Positions 1 through 7,714 of a DNA stretch of 64,000 bases are shown piece by piece. The stretch covers positions 10,053 through 74,052 of the forward strand of contig PKYB01000042.1 in the NCBI GenBank assembly GCA_003133565.1, given 5' to 3'. Positions within the stretch are counted from its first letter, which is position 1, and the number at the start of each line of letters is the position of its first letter. Position numbers and translations under genes: made by a program. The notes below the pieces were generated by a model that had not been told where the DNA came from, did no database searches, and worked only from the letters and a program-made list of their open reading frames with translations. Source of the stretch: Solirubrobacterales bacterium. Lineage in GTDB: Bacteria > Actinomycetota > Thermoleophilia > Solirubrobacterales > Solirubrobacteraceae.

Positions 1-220
1 TCATCTCGATCGCGCAGCAGGCAAGGCCGAACGTTGCCGGAAACAGCGAGTTCGAGCGCGCCCAGTCGACCGCTTTCTCGAGCGTCGTCGTCAGGATCGA
101 CTCCTCGACGTGGCGCTCGAGCTCGAGTCCCTCGAGGTCGCCGCGGAGCAGGTCGCGCGCCCGCAACCCCCGCTCGCGGAAGCTCTGCGGATCGCCGATG
201 CCCTGGCGGATTATTTCCAC
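1..220 (-). CDS. nuoB: NADH-quinone oxidoreductase subunit B, N-terminal part (runs off the window)
   Basis: This is the N-terminal part (73 codons) of the NuoB/PSST subunit of respiratory complex I, which carries the N2 iron-sulfur cluster on the cytoplasmic arm. I translated it by hand because it is cut by the window edge. It begins with GTG at 220 and overlaps the 3' end of nuoA by about ten bases in another frame, as is usual in nuo operons. The family signature is visible: a Thr-Thr-Leu-Glu-Lys segment, then [17 protein letters not shown]. The adjacent Cys pair supplies two N2 ligands, and the other ligands would lie beyond the window. The overlap implies translational coupling with nuoA. 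Confidence 0.93.
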   Translation of the reverse strand, partial: MEIIRQGIGDPQSFRERGLRARDLLRGDLEGLELERHVEESILTTTLEKAVDWARSNSLFPATFGLACCAIEM

Positions 221-567
221 TCGAGCGCTCCGCGCCGCCATACATAGACGAACGCGACGAAGAGCAGCACGACGAAGGTGATCGTCTCGAACAGCGCGAA
301 AGCCCCGAACGCCCGCAGCTCGGCCGCGATCGGGTAGAGGAAGATGGTCTCGATGTCAAAGAGGATGAAAAGCATCGCGATCAGGTAGAAGCTGATCCCG
401 AAGCGGAAGCCGTACTTGACCTCCGAAGGCAGGCCGCATTCGTACGGTTCGATCTTTGCGGCGATCTTGCGCCGTGGCCCGAGCAACGTGTTCAGGTATG
501 CGAAGGCGCCGCCGACGGTCGCCCCGAGCGCGATAAACACGATCGCGGGCAGGTAGCTCCTGAGCAC
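211..567 (-). CDS. nuoA: NADH-quinone oxidoreductase subunit A
   Basis: A small membrane subunit of complex I, 118 residues, the usual length for the family. Three hydrophobic segments are visible, at about residues 7-27, 60-80 and 88-108. The conserved loop between TM1 and TM2 contains the YECGLPS motif with the Cys typical of NuoA, and TM2 has [13 protein letters not shown] with the conserved acidic residues. The start is GTG at 567. It is the first gene of a leftward nuo operon and overlaps nuoB. The next gene on the other strand starts only 34 bases away, so the divergent promoters must share this short gap; an AT-rich TATAAC-like box lies in it. Confidence 0.96.
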   Translation of the reverse strand: MLRSYLPAIVFIALGATVGGAFAYLNTLLGPRRKIAAKIEPYECGLPSEVKYGFRFGISFYLIAMLFILFDIETIFLYPIAAELRAFGAFALFETITFVVLLFVAFVYVWRRGALEWK

Positions 568-601
568 AATGGCGTTATATCACTACCAATGACCTTGTGG
601 C

Positions 602-1102
602 ATGGTGTTACTTAGTGGCAAACCGCGCGAATTCGGCGTTCTGGAGCAGCCGGTGAATCATCGCGACATCGCGCTCTCAGGCGCGCTGGTACTGGCTGGA
701 TTCAGTGGCTCGGTGGCGCTGCTTGGCGCCGTGCGCTGGTATCGCGGAGAGGCCAGCCGCGTCTTTTGGCTGGGCGTCCGAGCGGGTCAGGTGATCGCCG
801 GTGCCTACGCTCTGCTGGCCGGCGTGCTCTATCTGTCAAACGATCCGCCGTCGAGCAATCTCTTCTACCTCTACGCGCTGCTGCCGGTCGTGATCGGCTT
901 TGTTGCCGAGCAGCTGCGCGTGATCTCAGCCGATCACGTGTTGGGTTCGCGCGACCTCGACAGCGCGGCCGAGGTTGGCGAGCTGCCAATCCCCCAACAG
1001 CACGAGATCGTCATCGCGATCGTTCGGCGCGAGATGGGAGTGATGGCCCTCGCGGCGCTCGTCGTCTGCTTCCTCGCGCTGCGCGCCTGGGGCACGTACT
1101 GA
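602..1102 (+). CDS. conserved four-helix membrane protein of unknown function
   Basis: I do not recognise a named family. The 166-residue product has four hydrophobic segments, at about residues 24-46, 54-79, 87-107 and 145-163. A hydrophilic loop between TM3 and TM4 contains a short acidic/Gln stretch. It is divergent from nuoAB, and its only neighbours are electron-transfer genes (complex I, a cytochrome c, a cupredoxin-like lipoprotein), so a membrane role linked to respiration is possible but only inferred. The start is uncertain: ATG at 602 gives a polar 17-residue leader, while GTG at 653 would begin just before TM1. Confidence 0.72.
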   Translation: MVLLSGKPREFGVLEQPVNHRDIALSGALVLAGFSGSVALLGAVRWYRGEASRVFWLGVRAGQVIAGAYALLAGVLYLSNDPPSSNLFYLYALLPVVIGFVAEQLRVISADHVLGSRDLDSAAEVGELPIPQQHEIVIAIVRREMGVMALAALVVCFLALRAWGTY

Positions 1103-1122
1103 GTGCCGCCCCGCCCCCAGCA

Positions 1123-1536
1123 CTAACCGGACGGGTTGTCTGCGCGGACGGTGAGCGTTCCGTAAGCCCCGAGGTCGGCGTAGTTTGCGCCGGGGTCATA
1201 CATGCGATAGCGGCCGGCGGCGATCGTGAACGGCCGAGTGATCGTGGTGTGGCCGGGGAAGACCGTGGCGGTCTGCTCGAAAAAGCTCCCCGAGGTGCCT
1301 CCGGCGAGCGCCACCTGGTGTGCCAGTACGCCTCCGTTTGTCAGCTCGATCCGGATCGTCCCGGCGCCTATTGCCACCGTCTCCGGGGAGATCTGATACT
1401 CGCCGACGCGCAGGCGCAGCAGCGCCGAGTGGTAGGTGACACCGGCCCGGCCACAGCCGCAGAGCGTGACGCCGAGAACGACCGCCAGCAAGAGCGCGAG
1501 GCGTCGCCGCGGGCGCTTCACGTCGAGCCTTCGCAT
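1123..1536 (-). CDS. cupredoxin-like lipoprotein with most copper ligands replaced
   Basis: An exported protein: a twin-Arg-rich basic N-terminus (MRRLDVKRPRRR) is followed by a hydrophobic stretch ending in a Cys-Gly-Cys lipobox-like site near residues 25-27. The remaining roughly 110 residues read as a cupredoxin-type beta-sandwich, with ELTNGG...AHQV in the middle and a GxYxxY...GTLTV end. In copper-binding members the C-terminal loop supplies Cys, His and Met. Here that loop reads YRMYDPGANYADLGAYGTL, so only the first His (AHQV) remains. I chose ATG at 1536 because longer versions run into the divergent cytochrome gene. Electron transfer through copper is therefore unlikely; a structural or binding role is an inference. 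Confidence 0.7.
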   Translation of the reverse strand: MRRLDVKRPRRRLALLLAVVLGVTLCGCGRAGVTYHSALLRLRVGEYQISPETVAIGAGTIRIELTNGGVLAHQVALAGGTSGSFFEQTATVFPGHTTITRPFTIAAGRYRMYDPGANYADLGAYGTLTVRADNPSG

Positions 1537-1600
1537 CCGCCTTTGCCCTGTAGGGTGCGTGAGCATCCGATCAGCCATTATCCGTATCATCTGCGCCCGC

Positions 1601-2017
1601 ATGGGCCGTGTCGCGAAGATCGTCATCAGCGTTGCTGCGGGACTGAGCGTGGCAGTCGGCTTGAGCGCCTGCGGCAGCGCGGGGATCAGCGTGGCGAAGA
1701 CAAGCCCGTACTACCCCGGCGCCGTGATTTTCCTCGACCACTGCTCCGGTTGCCACACGCTGGGGGTCGTCGGGGCCGAAGGCTCGGCGACCTCGGTCGA
1801 GAACCGTCTGCGCAACAACGCGCCGAACTTCAACTACCGCGTCGAGACCGTTGACAACGTCCTCTATGCGATCGAAAACGGCGGCTTCTCCGGCCAGATC
1901 ATGCCCGAGAACATCGTCGTCGGCCCGCAGGCCCAGGCCGTCGCAAAGTTCCTCGCGCACTACGCCGGTAGCGAGGCGCCGCACGCACCGGCGTTTGCGC
2001 AGACCTCGACGCCGTAG
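1601..2017 (+). CDS. small c-type cytochrome, probable lipoprotein
   Basis: A 138-residue monoheme cytochrome c. ATG at 1601 gives a typical lipoprotein signal: a hydrophobic core, then VGLSAC, with the modified Cys at about residue 24. The heme-binding motif CSGCH lies near residues 48-52 and the likely distal Met ligand is in GQIMPEN near residue 101, which is standard class I architecture. It would be anchored outside the membrane and pass electrons between respiratory complexes or to an oxidase. It is divergent from the cupredoxin-like lipoprotein, with only about 65 bases between their starts, so the two may be co-regulated. serS follows after three bases. Confidence 0.9.
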   Translation: MGRVAKIVISVAAGLSVAVGLSACGSAGISVAKTSPYYPGAVIFLDHCSGCHTLGVVGAEGSATSVENRLRNNAPNFNYRVETVDNVLYAIENGGFSGQIMPENIVVGPQAQAVAKFLAHYAGSEAPHAPAFAQTSTP

Positions 2018-2020
2018 GAC

Positions 2021-3292
2021 CTGCCGGTTCTCGATCTCAGGCTGATCCGCGAAAACAGCGACGCCGTCCGGACGGCGCTCGCCCGCCGCGGCGGCGGGAT
2101 CGAGACAACGCTCGACGAGGTCCTCGCGCTCGACGTACGACGTCGCGCGACCCTGCCCGAGCTCGAGGCGCTGCGCGCTGCCAAGAACGAGGCCTCCGAG
2201 TCGATCGCCCGGACCAAGCAGTCCGGTGCGGACGCCGCCAGCGAGATCGAGCAGATGCGCGAGCTCGGCCAGCGGCAGGACGAGCTGGAAGCCGAGCTCG
2301 CAGAGGTCGACGTCGCGCTGCAAGCCGCACTGAGCCAGCTGCCCAACCTGCCGAGCGCTGACGCCCCCGCCAGCGACACCGTGCTGAGGACCGTCGGCAC
2401 GCCACGCCCCGGTCCGGCGGCCGACCACCTCGAGCTCGCGGGGTCGCTGATCGACATGCAAGCCGGCGCGCGCCTCTCCGGGGCGCGCTTTGCCTACCTC
2501 CGCGGCGATCTCGTGCTGCTCGAGCTCGCCCTCGTCCGCTGGGCGCTCGAGCGGCTGCGCGACGAAGGCTTCGAGCCCGTCATCCCGCCCGTCCTGGTGC
2601 GCGAGCAGGCGCTCTACGGGACCGGCATGCTGCCGGACACCGAGCAGCAGATCTATCGCGTGCCCGACGACGATCTCTACCTCGTCGGCACCTCCGAGGT
2701 CGCGCTGGCCTCGCTGCACGCGAGCGAGATCCTCGAAGCTGACACCCTGCCGCTTCGCTACGCCGGCTTCTCGACCTGCTTCCGCCGCGAGGCCGGTGCC
2801 GCCGGCAAGGACACGCGCGGGATCTTCCGCGTCCATCAGTTCGACAAGGTCGAGATGTTCGTTTTCACGACGGCGGAGGAGAGCACGGCCGAGCATGACC
2901 GGCTGCTCGCGATCGAGGAGTCGCTGCTCAGCGCCCTCGCGATTCCCTACCAGGTGGTCAACATCGCCGTCGACGACCTCGGTGCTTCGGCCGCGAAGAA
3001 GTACGACTGTGAAGCGTGGCTTCCCTCGCAGCAGCGCTACCGCGAGCTGACGTCGTGCTCGAACACCACGGACTTCCAAGCGCGGCGGCTCGAGGTCCGT
3101 GTCCGCGACGCGGCGAGCGGGCGTCCGGTCGCCGCCCACACTCTGAACGGCACCGCCGTGGCGGTCGGTCGCACGATCATCGCGCTGCTCGAGAACGGCC
3201 AGCAGGATGATCGCTCGGTTGTGCTCCCGGAGTGCCTCGTGCCATACGGCGCGCCGGCGGTCATCTCTCAGCAGGCTCCCAGCGACAGCTGA
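2021..3292 (+). CDS. serS: seryl-tRNA synthetase, apparent CTG start
   Basis: Class II aminoacyl-tRNA synthetase charging tRNA-Ser with serine. The N-terminal two-helix arm that grips the long variable arm of tRNA-Ser spans about residues 30-110. The catalytic core shows motif 2 (TCFRREAGAAGKDTRGIFR, followed by HQF) and a motif 3 region ending NGTAVAVGRTIIALLENGQ. Homology begins at VLDLRLIREN, directly after the TAG of the cytochrome gene, and the first ATG in frame is at 2255, inside the coiled-coil arm. The only plausible initiator that keeps the whole arm is CTG at 2021, giving 423 residues, the normal family length. An in-frame stop at 2015 rules out anything earlier. Two tRNA-Ser genes lie elsewhere in the window. 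Confidence 0.9.
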   Translation: MPVLDLRLIRENSDAVRTALARRGGGIETTLDEVLALDVRRRATLPELEALRAAKNEASESIARTKQSGADAASEIEQMRELGQRQDELEAELAEVDVALQAALSQLPNLPSADAPASDTVLRTVGTPRPGPAADHLELAGSLIDMQAGARLSGARFAYLRGDLVLLELALVRWALERLRDEGFEPVIPPVLVREQALYGTGMLPDTEQQIYRVPDDDLYLVGTSEVALASLHASEILEADTLPLRYAGFSTCFRREAGAAGKDTRGIFRVHQFDKVEMFVFTTAEESTAEHDRLLAIEESLLSALAIPYQVVNIAVDDLGASAAKKYDCEAWLPSQQRYRELTSCSNTTDFQARRLEVRVRDAASGRPVAAHTLNGTAVAVGRTIIALLENGQQDDRSVVLPECLVPYGAPAVISQQAPSDS

Positions 3293-3326
3293 GCCGGCTC
3301 ACACGCGCCGCGTCGATGCTGCGCCG

Positions 3327-4148
3327 ATGACCCCTTCGACCGCACCCGACACCGCACCCGACACCGCACCCGACACCGCACCCGACACCGCGCTGGTCGA
3401 GATCGTGATCCCGGTCTACAACGAGGCGCCGACGCTCGCCGCGAGCGTCTCACGACTGCACGCTTTCCTAAGCCGCGAGTTTCCCCACCGCGCGCAGATC
3501 ACGATCGCTGACAACGCCAGCTGCGATGAGACACTCGCTATCGCCGAGGCGCTCGCCGGCTCGCTCGCTGGCGTCGAGGTCCTGCACCTCGACGCCAAGG
3601 GTCGCGGACGTGCGCTGCGCGCCGCTTGGGTGCGCAGCGAGGCTGAGGTCCTCGCCTACATGGACGTCGACCTCTCGACCGAGCTGTGCTACCTCGAGCC
3701 GCTTGTCACGCCGCTGCTCTGCGGCGAGTGCGAAATCGCGATCGGCTCGCGTCTCGCACCTGGATCGCGCGTCCAGCGCGGGGTCAAGCGCGAGTTCATC
3801 TCACGTTGCTACAACGAGCTCTTGCACTTCGCTCTTGGCAGTGCCATCAGCGACGCGCAGTGTGGCTTCAAGGCCGGTCGACGCGAAGCAATCCAACTGC
3901 TGCTGGGCGAGGTGGCGGATGAGAGCTGGTTCTTTGACACTGAACTGCTGTGGTGCGCCGAGCGCCAGGGCATGCGCATCCGCGAGGTTCCCGTCGCCTG
4001 GGTAGACGATCCCGACTCGCGCGTCGACATCCTCGCGACCGCGCTCGCGGACCTGCGCGGCGTCGCCCGCCTGCGCGCAAGCCGCGGCGTCGCTCGACGC
4101 GACCTGCCGGCAGCCCGCGTCGCATCGCTCACCGCTCGCGCCCGCTGA
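3327..4148 (+). CDS. family 2 glycosyltransferase, dolichyl-phosphate-mannose synthase type
   Basis: A GT-A fold transferase of 273 residues. After a 21-residue leader of repeated Thr-Ala-Pro-Asp, the core starts at VEIVIPVYNEA, continues through TIADNAS and has the metal-binding D-x-D in YMDVDLSTE near residues 110-118. Later come GSRLAPGS and the QCGFKAGRREA and WFFDTELL segments typical of the DPM1/GtrB group. No C-terminal membrane helices are present, so it would be a soluble or peripheral enzyme moving a sugar from a nucleotide donor to a polyprenyl phosphate. ATG at 3327 lies 35 bases after serS, so co-transcription is likely. Confidence 0.88.
   Translation: MTPSTAPDTAPDTAPDTAPDTALVEIVIPVYNEAPTLAASVSRLHAFLSREFPHRAQITIADNASCDETLAIAEALAGSLAGVEVLHLDAKGRGRALRAAWVRSEAEVLAYMDVDLSTELCYLEPLVTPLLCGECEIAIGSRLAPGSRVQRGVKREFISRCYNELLHFALGSAISDAQCGFKAGRREAIQLLLGEVADESWFFDTELLWCAERQGMRIREVPVAWVDDPDSRVDILATALADLRGVARLRASRGVARRDLPAARVASLTARAR
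3339..3391 (+). repeat. four perfect copies of a 12-bp tandem repeat inside a coding sequence
   Basis: The unit accgcacccgac is repeated four times without mismatch (3339-3386), followed by a partial fifth copy. It encodes Thr-Ala-Pro-Asp repeats at the N-terminus of the glycosyltransferase. Perfect identity at the DNA level, including third positions, points to recent slippage, so copy number may vary between strains. Confidence 0.95.
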
Positions 4149-4222
4149 GCGCCACCGCGAGTGGATCGGCGGAACGCTGATCGCTGGATAATGTCGCCTG
4201 AGACCGCTTCATTCGAGGGGAC

Positions 4223-5281
4223 ATGGGCATGCGAGCGCGTACAGCGTTGGGGATCGCTACAGCCGTCGCGGCGACGGCGGCGACGGCGGCGATGGCAACG
4301 GGAGCCACTGGCGCCAGTACGCCTCCGCTGCCGACGGCGACGAATGGCAGCGCGGTTCAGCTGGTCGCCGTCGGTCTGCAAACCCCCACCTCGTTTGCTT
4401 TCGGCGACGGCGCGGTGTTCGAAGGAGACGCCGGCAGCCTCACGGCATCGGGCACACCGGTCGGTGGGGTGTTTGTGCTGAAGGACGGCGCGGCGACGTT
4501 GATCCCGGGGTCGCCGCCGTTCGTCATGGGTCTGGCGTGGCATAACGGAGCGCTCTACGTCAGCGGCGGTAATCCGCAAGCGACAAAGAACGGAACGTGG
4601 CAGATCTCCCGCTGGAGCGGCTGGAATGGCAGCGGCTTCACCGAGCAGAAGGCGATCTACACGCCGCCCCAAAGCTTCGACGGTTTCAACGGCCTGGCGT
4701 TCGGGCCCAACGGCCGGCTATACGTTGGCGTCGACACCGGTGCCACGGACGGCAACGATCACGCTCCGGCGAGCAAGTCGAAATACCTCTACGACATCCT
4801 CTCGCTATCGCCGACGGGCAAGGATCTCAAGGTATTTGCCACCGGCATCCGCCAGCCCTGGCAAATGGTGTTTCCGCCGGGTTCCGCCTTCCCGTTGGTC
4901 TCAGACCTAGGTCAGGACAAAGATGCCACGAATCCGCCGGATTTCATCCTCAAGGTCCATCCCGGCGATGACTTCGGCTTTCCGCACTGCAACTGGACCG
5001 CGACGAGCTCGTGCACCGGTTTTGCCAAGCCGTTCAGGCAGTTCGCGCCGCATACGGACGCGATGGGCTTGAGCGTCATCGGGACTCGGCTCTACATCAC
5101 CTCGTACCTGGGTCCGAGCGCCAACGGCCCCGGCGGTGTGCTCTACTCGATGCCCCTGAAGGGCGGCAAGCTGACACCGCGGGTCAGCGGTTTCGTCGCT
5201 GCGATTGTCGGCTTGGGCGAGCACGATGGATGGCTCTACATCGGCGAGCTCAACGGCCAGGTCTTCCGTTGGCAGCCTTGA
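4223..5281 (+). CDS. secreted beta-propeller protein related to sugar/sorbosone dehydrogenases
   Basis: A 352-residue exported protein. A GAGGGG ribosome site precedes ATG at 4223, and a hydrophobic Ala/Thr-rich signal peptide ends near the Ala-Ser at residues 29-31. The mature part has repeated blade-like segments (GLAWHNGALYV, GLAFGPNGRLYVGVD, GIRQPWQMVFPPG, GLSVIGTRLYITSY, GLGEHDGWLYIGEL), matching the six-bladed propeller of the glucose/sorbosone dehydrogenase-like superfamily. The FATGIRQPWQM segment corresponds to the G-x-RN-P region of PQQ sugar dehydrogenases, but I cannot confirm cofactor-binding residues. A role in binding or oxidising an extracellular sugar is possible; the substrate is unknown. 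Confidence 0.72.
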   Translation: MGMRARTALGIATAVAATAATAAMATGATGASTPPLPTATNGSAVQLVAVGLQTPTSFAFGDGAVFEGDAGSLTASGTPVGGVFVLKDGAATLIPGSPPFVMGLAWHNGALYVSGGNPQATKNGTWQISRWSGWNGSGFTEQKAIYTPPQSFDGFNGLAFGPNGRLYVGVDTGATDGNDHAPASKSKYLYDILSLSPTGKDLKVFATGIRQPWQMVFPPGSAFPLVSDLGQDKDATNPPDFILKVHPGDDFGFPHCNWTATSSCTGFAKPFRQFAPHTDAMGLSVIGTRLYITSYLGPSANGPGGVLYSMPLKGGKLTPRVSGFVAAIVGLGEHDGWLYIGELNGQVFRWQP

Positions 5282-5310
5282 GTCGACGGCCCTCACGCAA
5301 TCCTTCGAGC

Positions 5311-5328
5311 GCCGGCTAGCTAGCCGGC
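5311..5328. terminator. perfect 18-bp palindrome between convergent genes
   Basis: The sequence gccggctag/ctagccggc is a perfect inverted repeat. It lies between the end of the beta-propeller gene and the end of the leftward sensor kinase, whose TAG stop lies within it. A GC-rich hairpin here could end transcription from both sides. There is no clear T tract, so the call rests on position and symmetry only. Confidence 0.45.
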
Positions 5329-6872
5329 CTCCGCGCTGGCGGCCGAAGCGAGCGGCAGCTCGATCAGAAACGACGCGCCGCCGTCGGGCGCGTTGCGAGC
5401 GCTGACCCGCCCGCCGTGTGCGGCGACGATCTCAGCGACGATCGCAAGCCCGAGACCAGCTCCCGCCTTGCCGCGCTCGCGACCGGGCTCGGCGCGCCAG
5501 AAGCGCTCGAACACCGCGTCCCCGGCGTCTTCGGGAAGCCCCGGGCCGTGGTCGCGAACCTCGATCGCCGCAAAGCCGCCGCCGCTTCGCAGCGCCAGCT
5601 CGATCGGTGAGCCGGCCGGGGTGTGCCTGAGAGCGTTGGCCGTCACGTTGGCGAGCACTTGGCGCAGCTGATGGACGTCGCCGCTGACGACAGGCCCCGC
5701 GTCTGCGCCCACCGTTTCGGGATCGATCGACACGGTCAGCTCGCGATCGGGTGCCACGGCCTGCGCGTCGGCAGCGGCGTCGGCGACAAGCGGCGCCAGG
5801 TCGACCGGCTCGCGGACCGTTTGCGGCATCTCGTCCAGGCGGGCCAGCGCGAGCAGCTCCTCGACAAGGACCCCCATGCGTGATGCCTCTTCCTCGATTC
5901 GCGCCATCGCGCTTGCGCGGTGTCCTCCGGGTTCGCCGTGGCGCCGAGCCGAAAGAGCTCGGCGTAGCCGCGGATCGAGGTCAGCGGCGTGCGCAGCTCG
6001 TGCGAGGCATCGGAAAGGAAGCGCCGCAGGCGCTCCTCGCTCGCCTGGCGCCGGGCGAACGACTGCTCGATCTGGCCTAGCATCGCGTTGAGCGCGAGGC
6101 CGAGGCGCCCGACCTCGGTGCGCCCCTCCGCCGGGCTCACGCGTTGCGAGAGGTCGCCCGCGGCGATCGCGCCCGCGGTCTCGCCGATCCTGTGCAGCGG
6201 GCGCAGTCCGAGCCGGATCACAAGCCAGGCGCCCAACGTCAGCGCCGCGAGCACGGAGGCGATCACGATTGCCTCGATCTGCGCGAGCCGCGTCAGCGAC
6301 GCGCCGAGGTCGCTCAGCGAGACCGCGACGATCGTCGTGCCGGGGCCGGCATCGCTGGGCACGGCGAGCACGCGATATTGCTGCCCTGTGTCGCCGGTCG
6401 CGGACACCGTGAAGAAGTGCGGGTGGCGCAGGTTCGGGGTGAGGCTCGGGTGCGCCGGGATGTCGGGCGGCGGCAGGTAGCTGTTGCTGTCGCCGACCGC
6501 CGTACCGACCGGCTTGCCGGCGGTGTCGAGGTACTCGCCGAAGGTCCCGCGCGGGTTGCTGAGCCCTTCGCGCGGGAAGCCGGGACCGCGCCCCAAAAGG
6601 TTCCCCGGAGCGGGCGTCGTGGTCGTCGCGCCCTCACCCTGACCCGCCGTCCCGCCGCCGCCCGGGGCGACCGCGCCGTGCGCCGGGGTCTTGCGCAATC
6701 CGGCACTGACATCGACCTGGGCCTCGATCGGGCCAACCGACGCCACGACCTGGCTGTCGACGCGGTCGTAGAGGAAAGAGCGCTCGGCGCTGTAGGTGGC
6801 GAGGCCGGCCACCAGCAACCCTGCTCCGGTGAGCACGACGAGCCCGATCAGCAGCCGCGCGCGCAGCGACAC
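5320..6872 (-). pseudogene. two-component sensor histidine kinase with an apparent one-base frameshift
   Basis: A membrane sensor kinase partnered with the response regulator just upstream. From the N-terminus there is a TM at about 8-28, an extracytoplasmic Gly/Pro-rich sensor region, a second TM near residue 205, a HAMP segment, and a HisKA domain with SDASHELRTPLTSIRGYAELF. In frame one the reading then turns to nonsense after PEDTAQA. The expected continuation (ARIEEEASRMGVLVEELLAL, then the HATPase with DHGPGLP and GLGLAIV) is found in another frame ending at 5320. The two frames differ by one missing base around 5905-5925. Joined, they give a normal kinase of about 515 residues. Either the gene is broken or one base was lost in sequencing. 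Confidence 0.82.
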
Positions 6873-6880
6873 CGCGCCGA

Positions 6881-7603
6881 TCAGCCCCTGGGCAGTCGCA
6901 GCGAGTAGCCGACGCCTCGCACCGTGTGGATCAGTCCGGGCCGCTCCACGTCGACCTTCTTGCGCAGGTAGCTGATGTAGGTCTCGAGCACGCGCGCGTC
7001 GCCGCCGAAGTCGTACTGCCAGACATGGTCGAGCAGCTGCGCTCGCGTCAGCACCCGTCTCGGGTTGAGCATCAGGTAGCGCAGCAGCCGGAACTCCGTC
7101 GCCGTCAGCTCGATCGCTCGCTTGCCGCGGGTGACCTCGCGCGTGTCCTCGTCCAGCTCGAGGTCGGCGAAGACAAGCTTGGAGGACTCCGGCTCACTCA
7201 GCCCGGATCGGCGCAGGATCGTCCGGATGCGGGCGACCAGTTCCTCGAGGCTGAACGGCTTCGTGACGTAGTCATCGCCGCCGAGCGTCAGGCCGTGCAC
7301 GACGTCTTCGGTCGCGTCGCGGGCGGTGAGGAAGATGATCGGCACGCCGGTCCGCGCCGCGGCGAGCCGCCGCGCGACCTCGAAGCCGTCGAAGTCGGGC
7401 AGCATCACGTCGAGCACGATCACCGCCGGCTTGCTCTCGGCGACCGCCGCGATCGCGCCGGCGCCAGTGCCAGCGGACTCGACCGCGAAACCCTCGAAGC
7501 GCAGCGCCATCGAGATCACATCGACGATGTTCGGCTCGTCATCGACGACGAGCACCCGTACCAGCTCGGCCGGCGCTGCAGAGTCTTCCGCGGTTCCTGT
7601 CAT
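6881..7603 (-). CDS. OmpR/PhoB-family response regulator
   Basis: A 240-residue DNA-binding response regulator. The receiver domain spans residues 14-130, with the acidic pair in VVDDEP, the phospho-acceptor Asp in IVLDVMLPDFDG, the switch Thr in FLTARD and the Lys in YVTKPF. A winged-helix effector domain follows at about 145-240, with ELTATEFRLLRYL and a YISYLRKKVD recognition region ending in TVRGVGYSLR. It lies eight bases upstream of the sensor kinase on the same strand, as in MprAB/TcrAY-type pairs. If the kinase is truly broken, this regulator would be orphaned. The divergent ABC exporter genes begin about 110 bases away and are plausible targets. Confidence 0.95.
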   Translation of the reverse strand: MTGTAEDSAAPAELVRVLVVDDEPNIVDVISMALRFEGFAVESAGTGAGAIAAVAESKPAVIVLDVMLPDFDGFEVARRLAAARTGVPIIFLTARDATEDVVHGLTLGGDDYVTKPFSLEELVARIRTILRRSGLSEPESSKLVFADLELDEDTREVTRGKRAIELTATEFRLLRYLMLNPRRVLTRAQLLDHVWQYDFGGDARVLETYISYLRKKVDVERPGLIHTVRGVGYSLRLPRG

Positions 7604-7714
7604 GAACGCATCATCGCGCGCGAAGCTGTGAGTCGGCTGAGAGCGCCCGACCGTCGCGCGCGCCCCCGAGGCCCAGCACAGACCCCCAACAGACCGCAGC
7701 TATGCTTGCGCGAA

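Noticed and set aside
1571-3139. Long open frame opposite serS, 522 residues
   Set aside because: It lies fully antisense to a clear seryl-tRNA synthetase, is Arg/Gly/Leu/Val-rich without any recognisable domain, and arises from codon bias in high-GC DNA.
6926-7714. N-terminal extension of the ABC ATPase
   Set aside because: It is antisense to the response regulator, and the ATPase homology begins just after GTG 7715.
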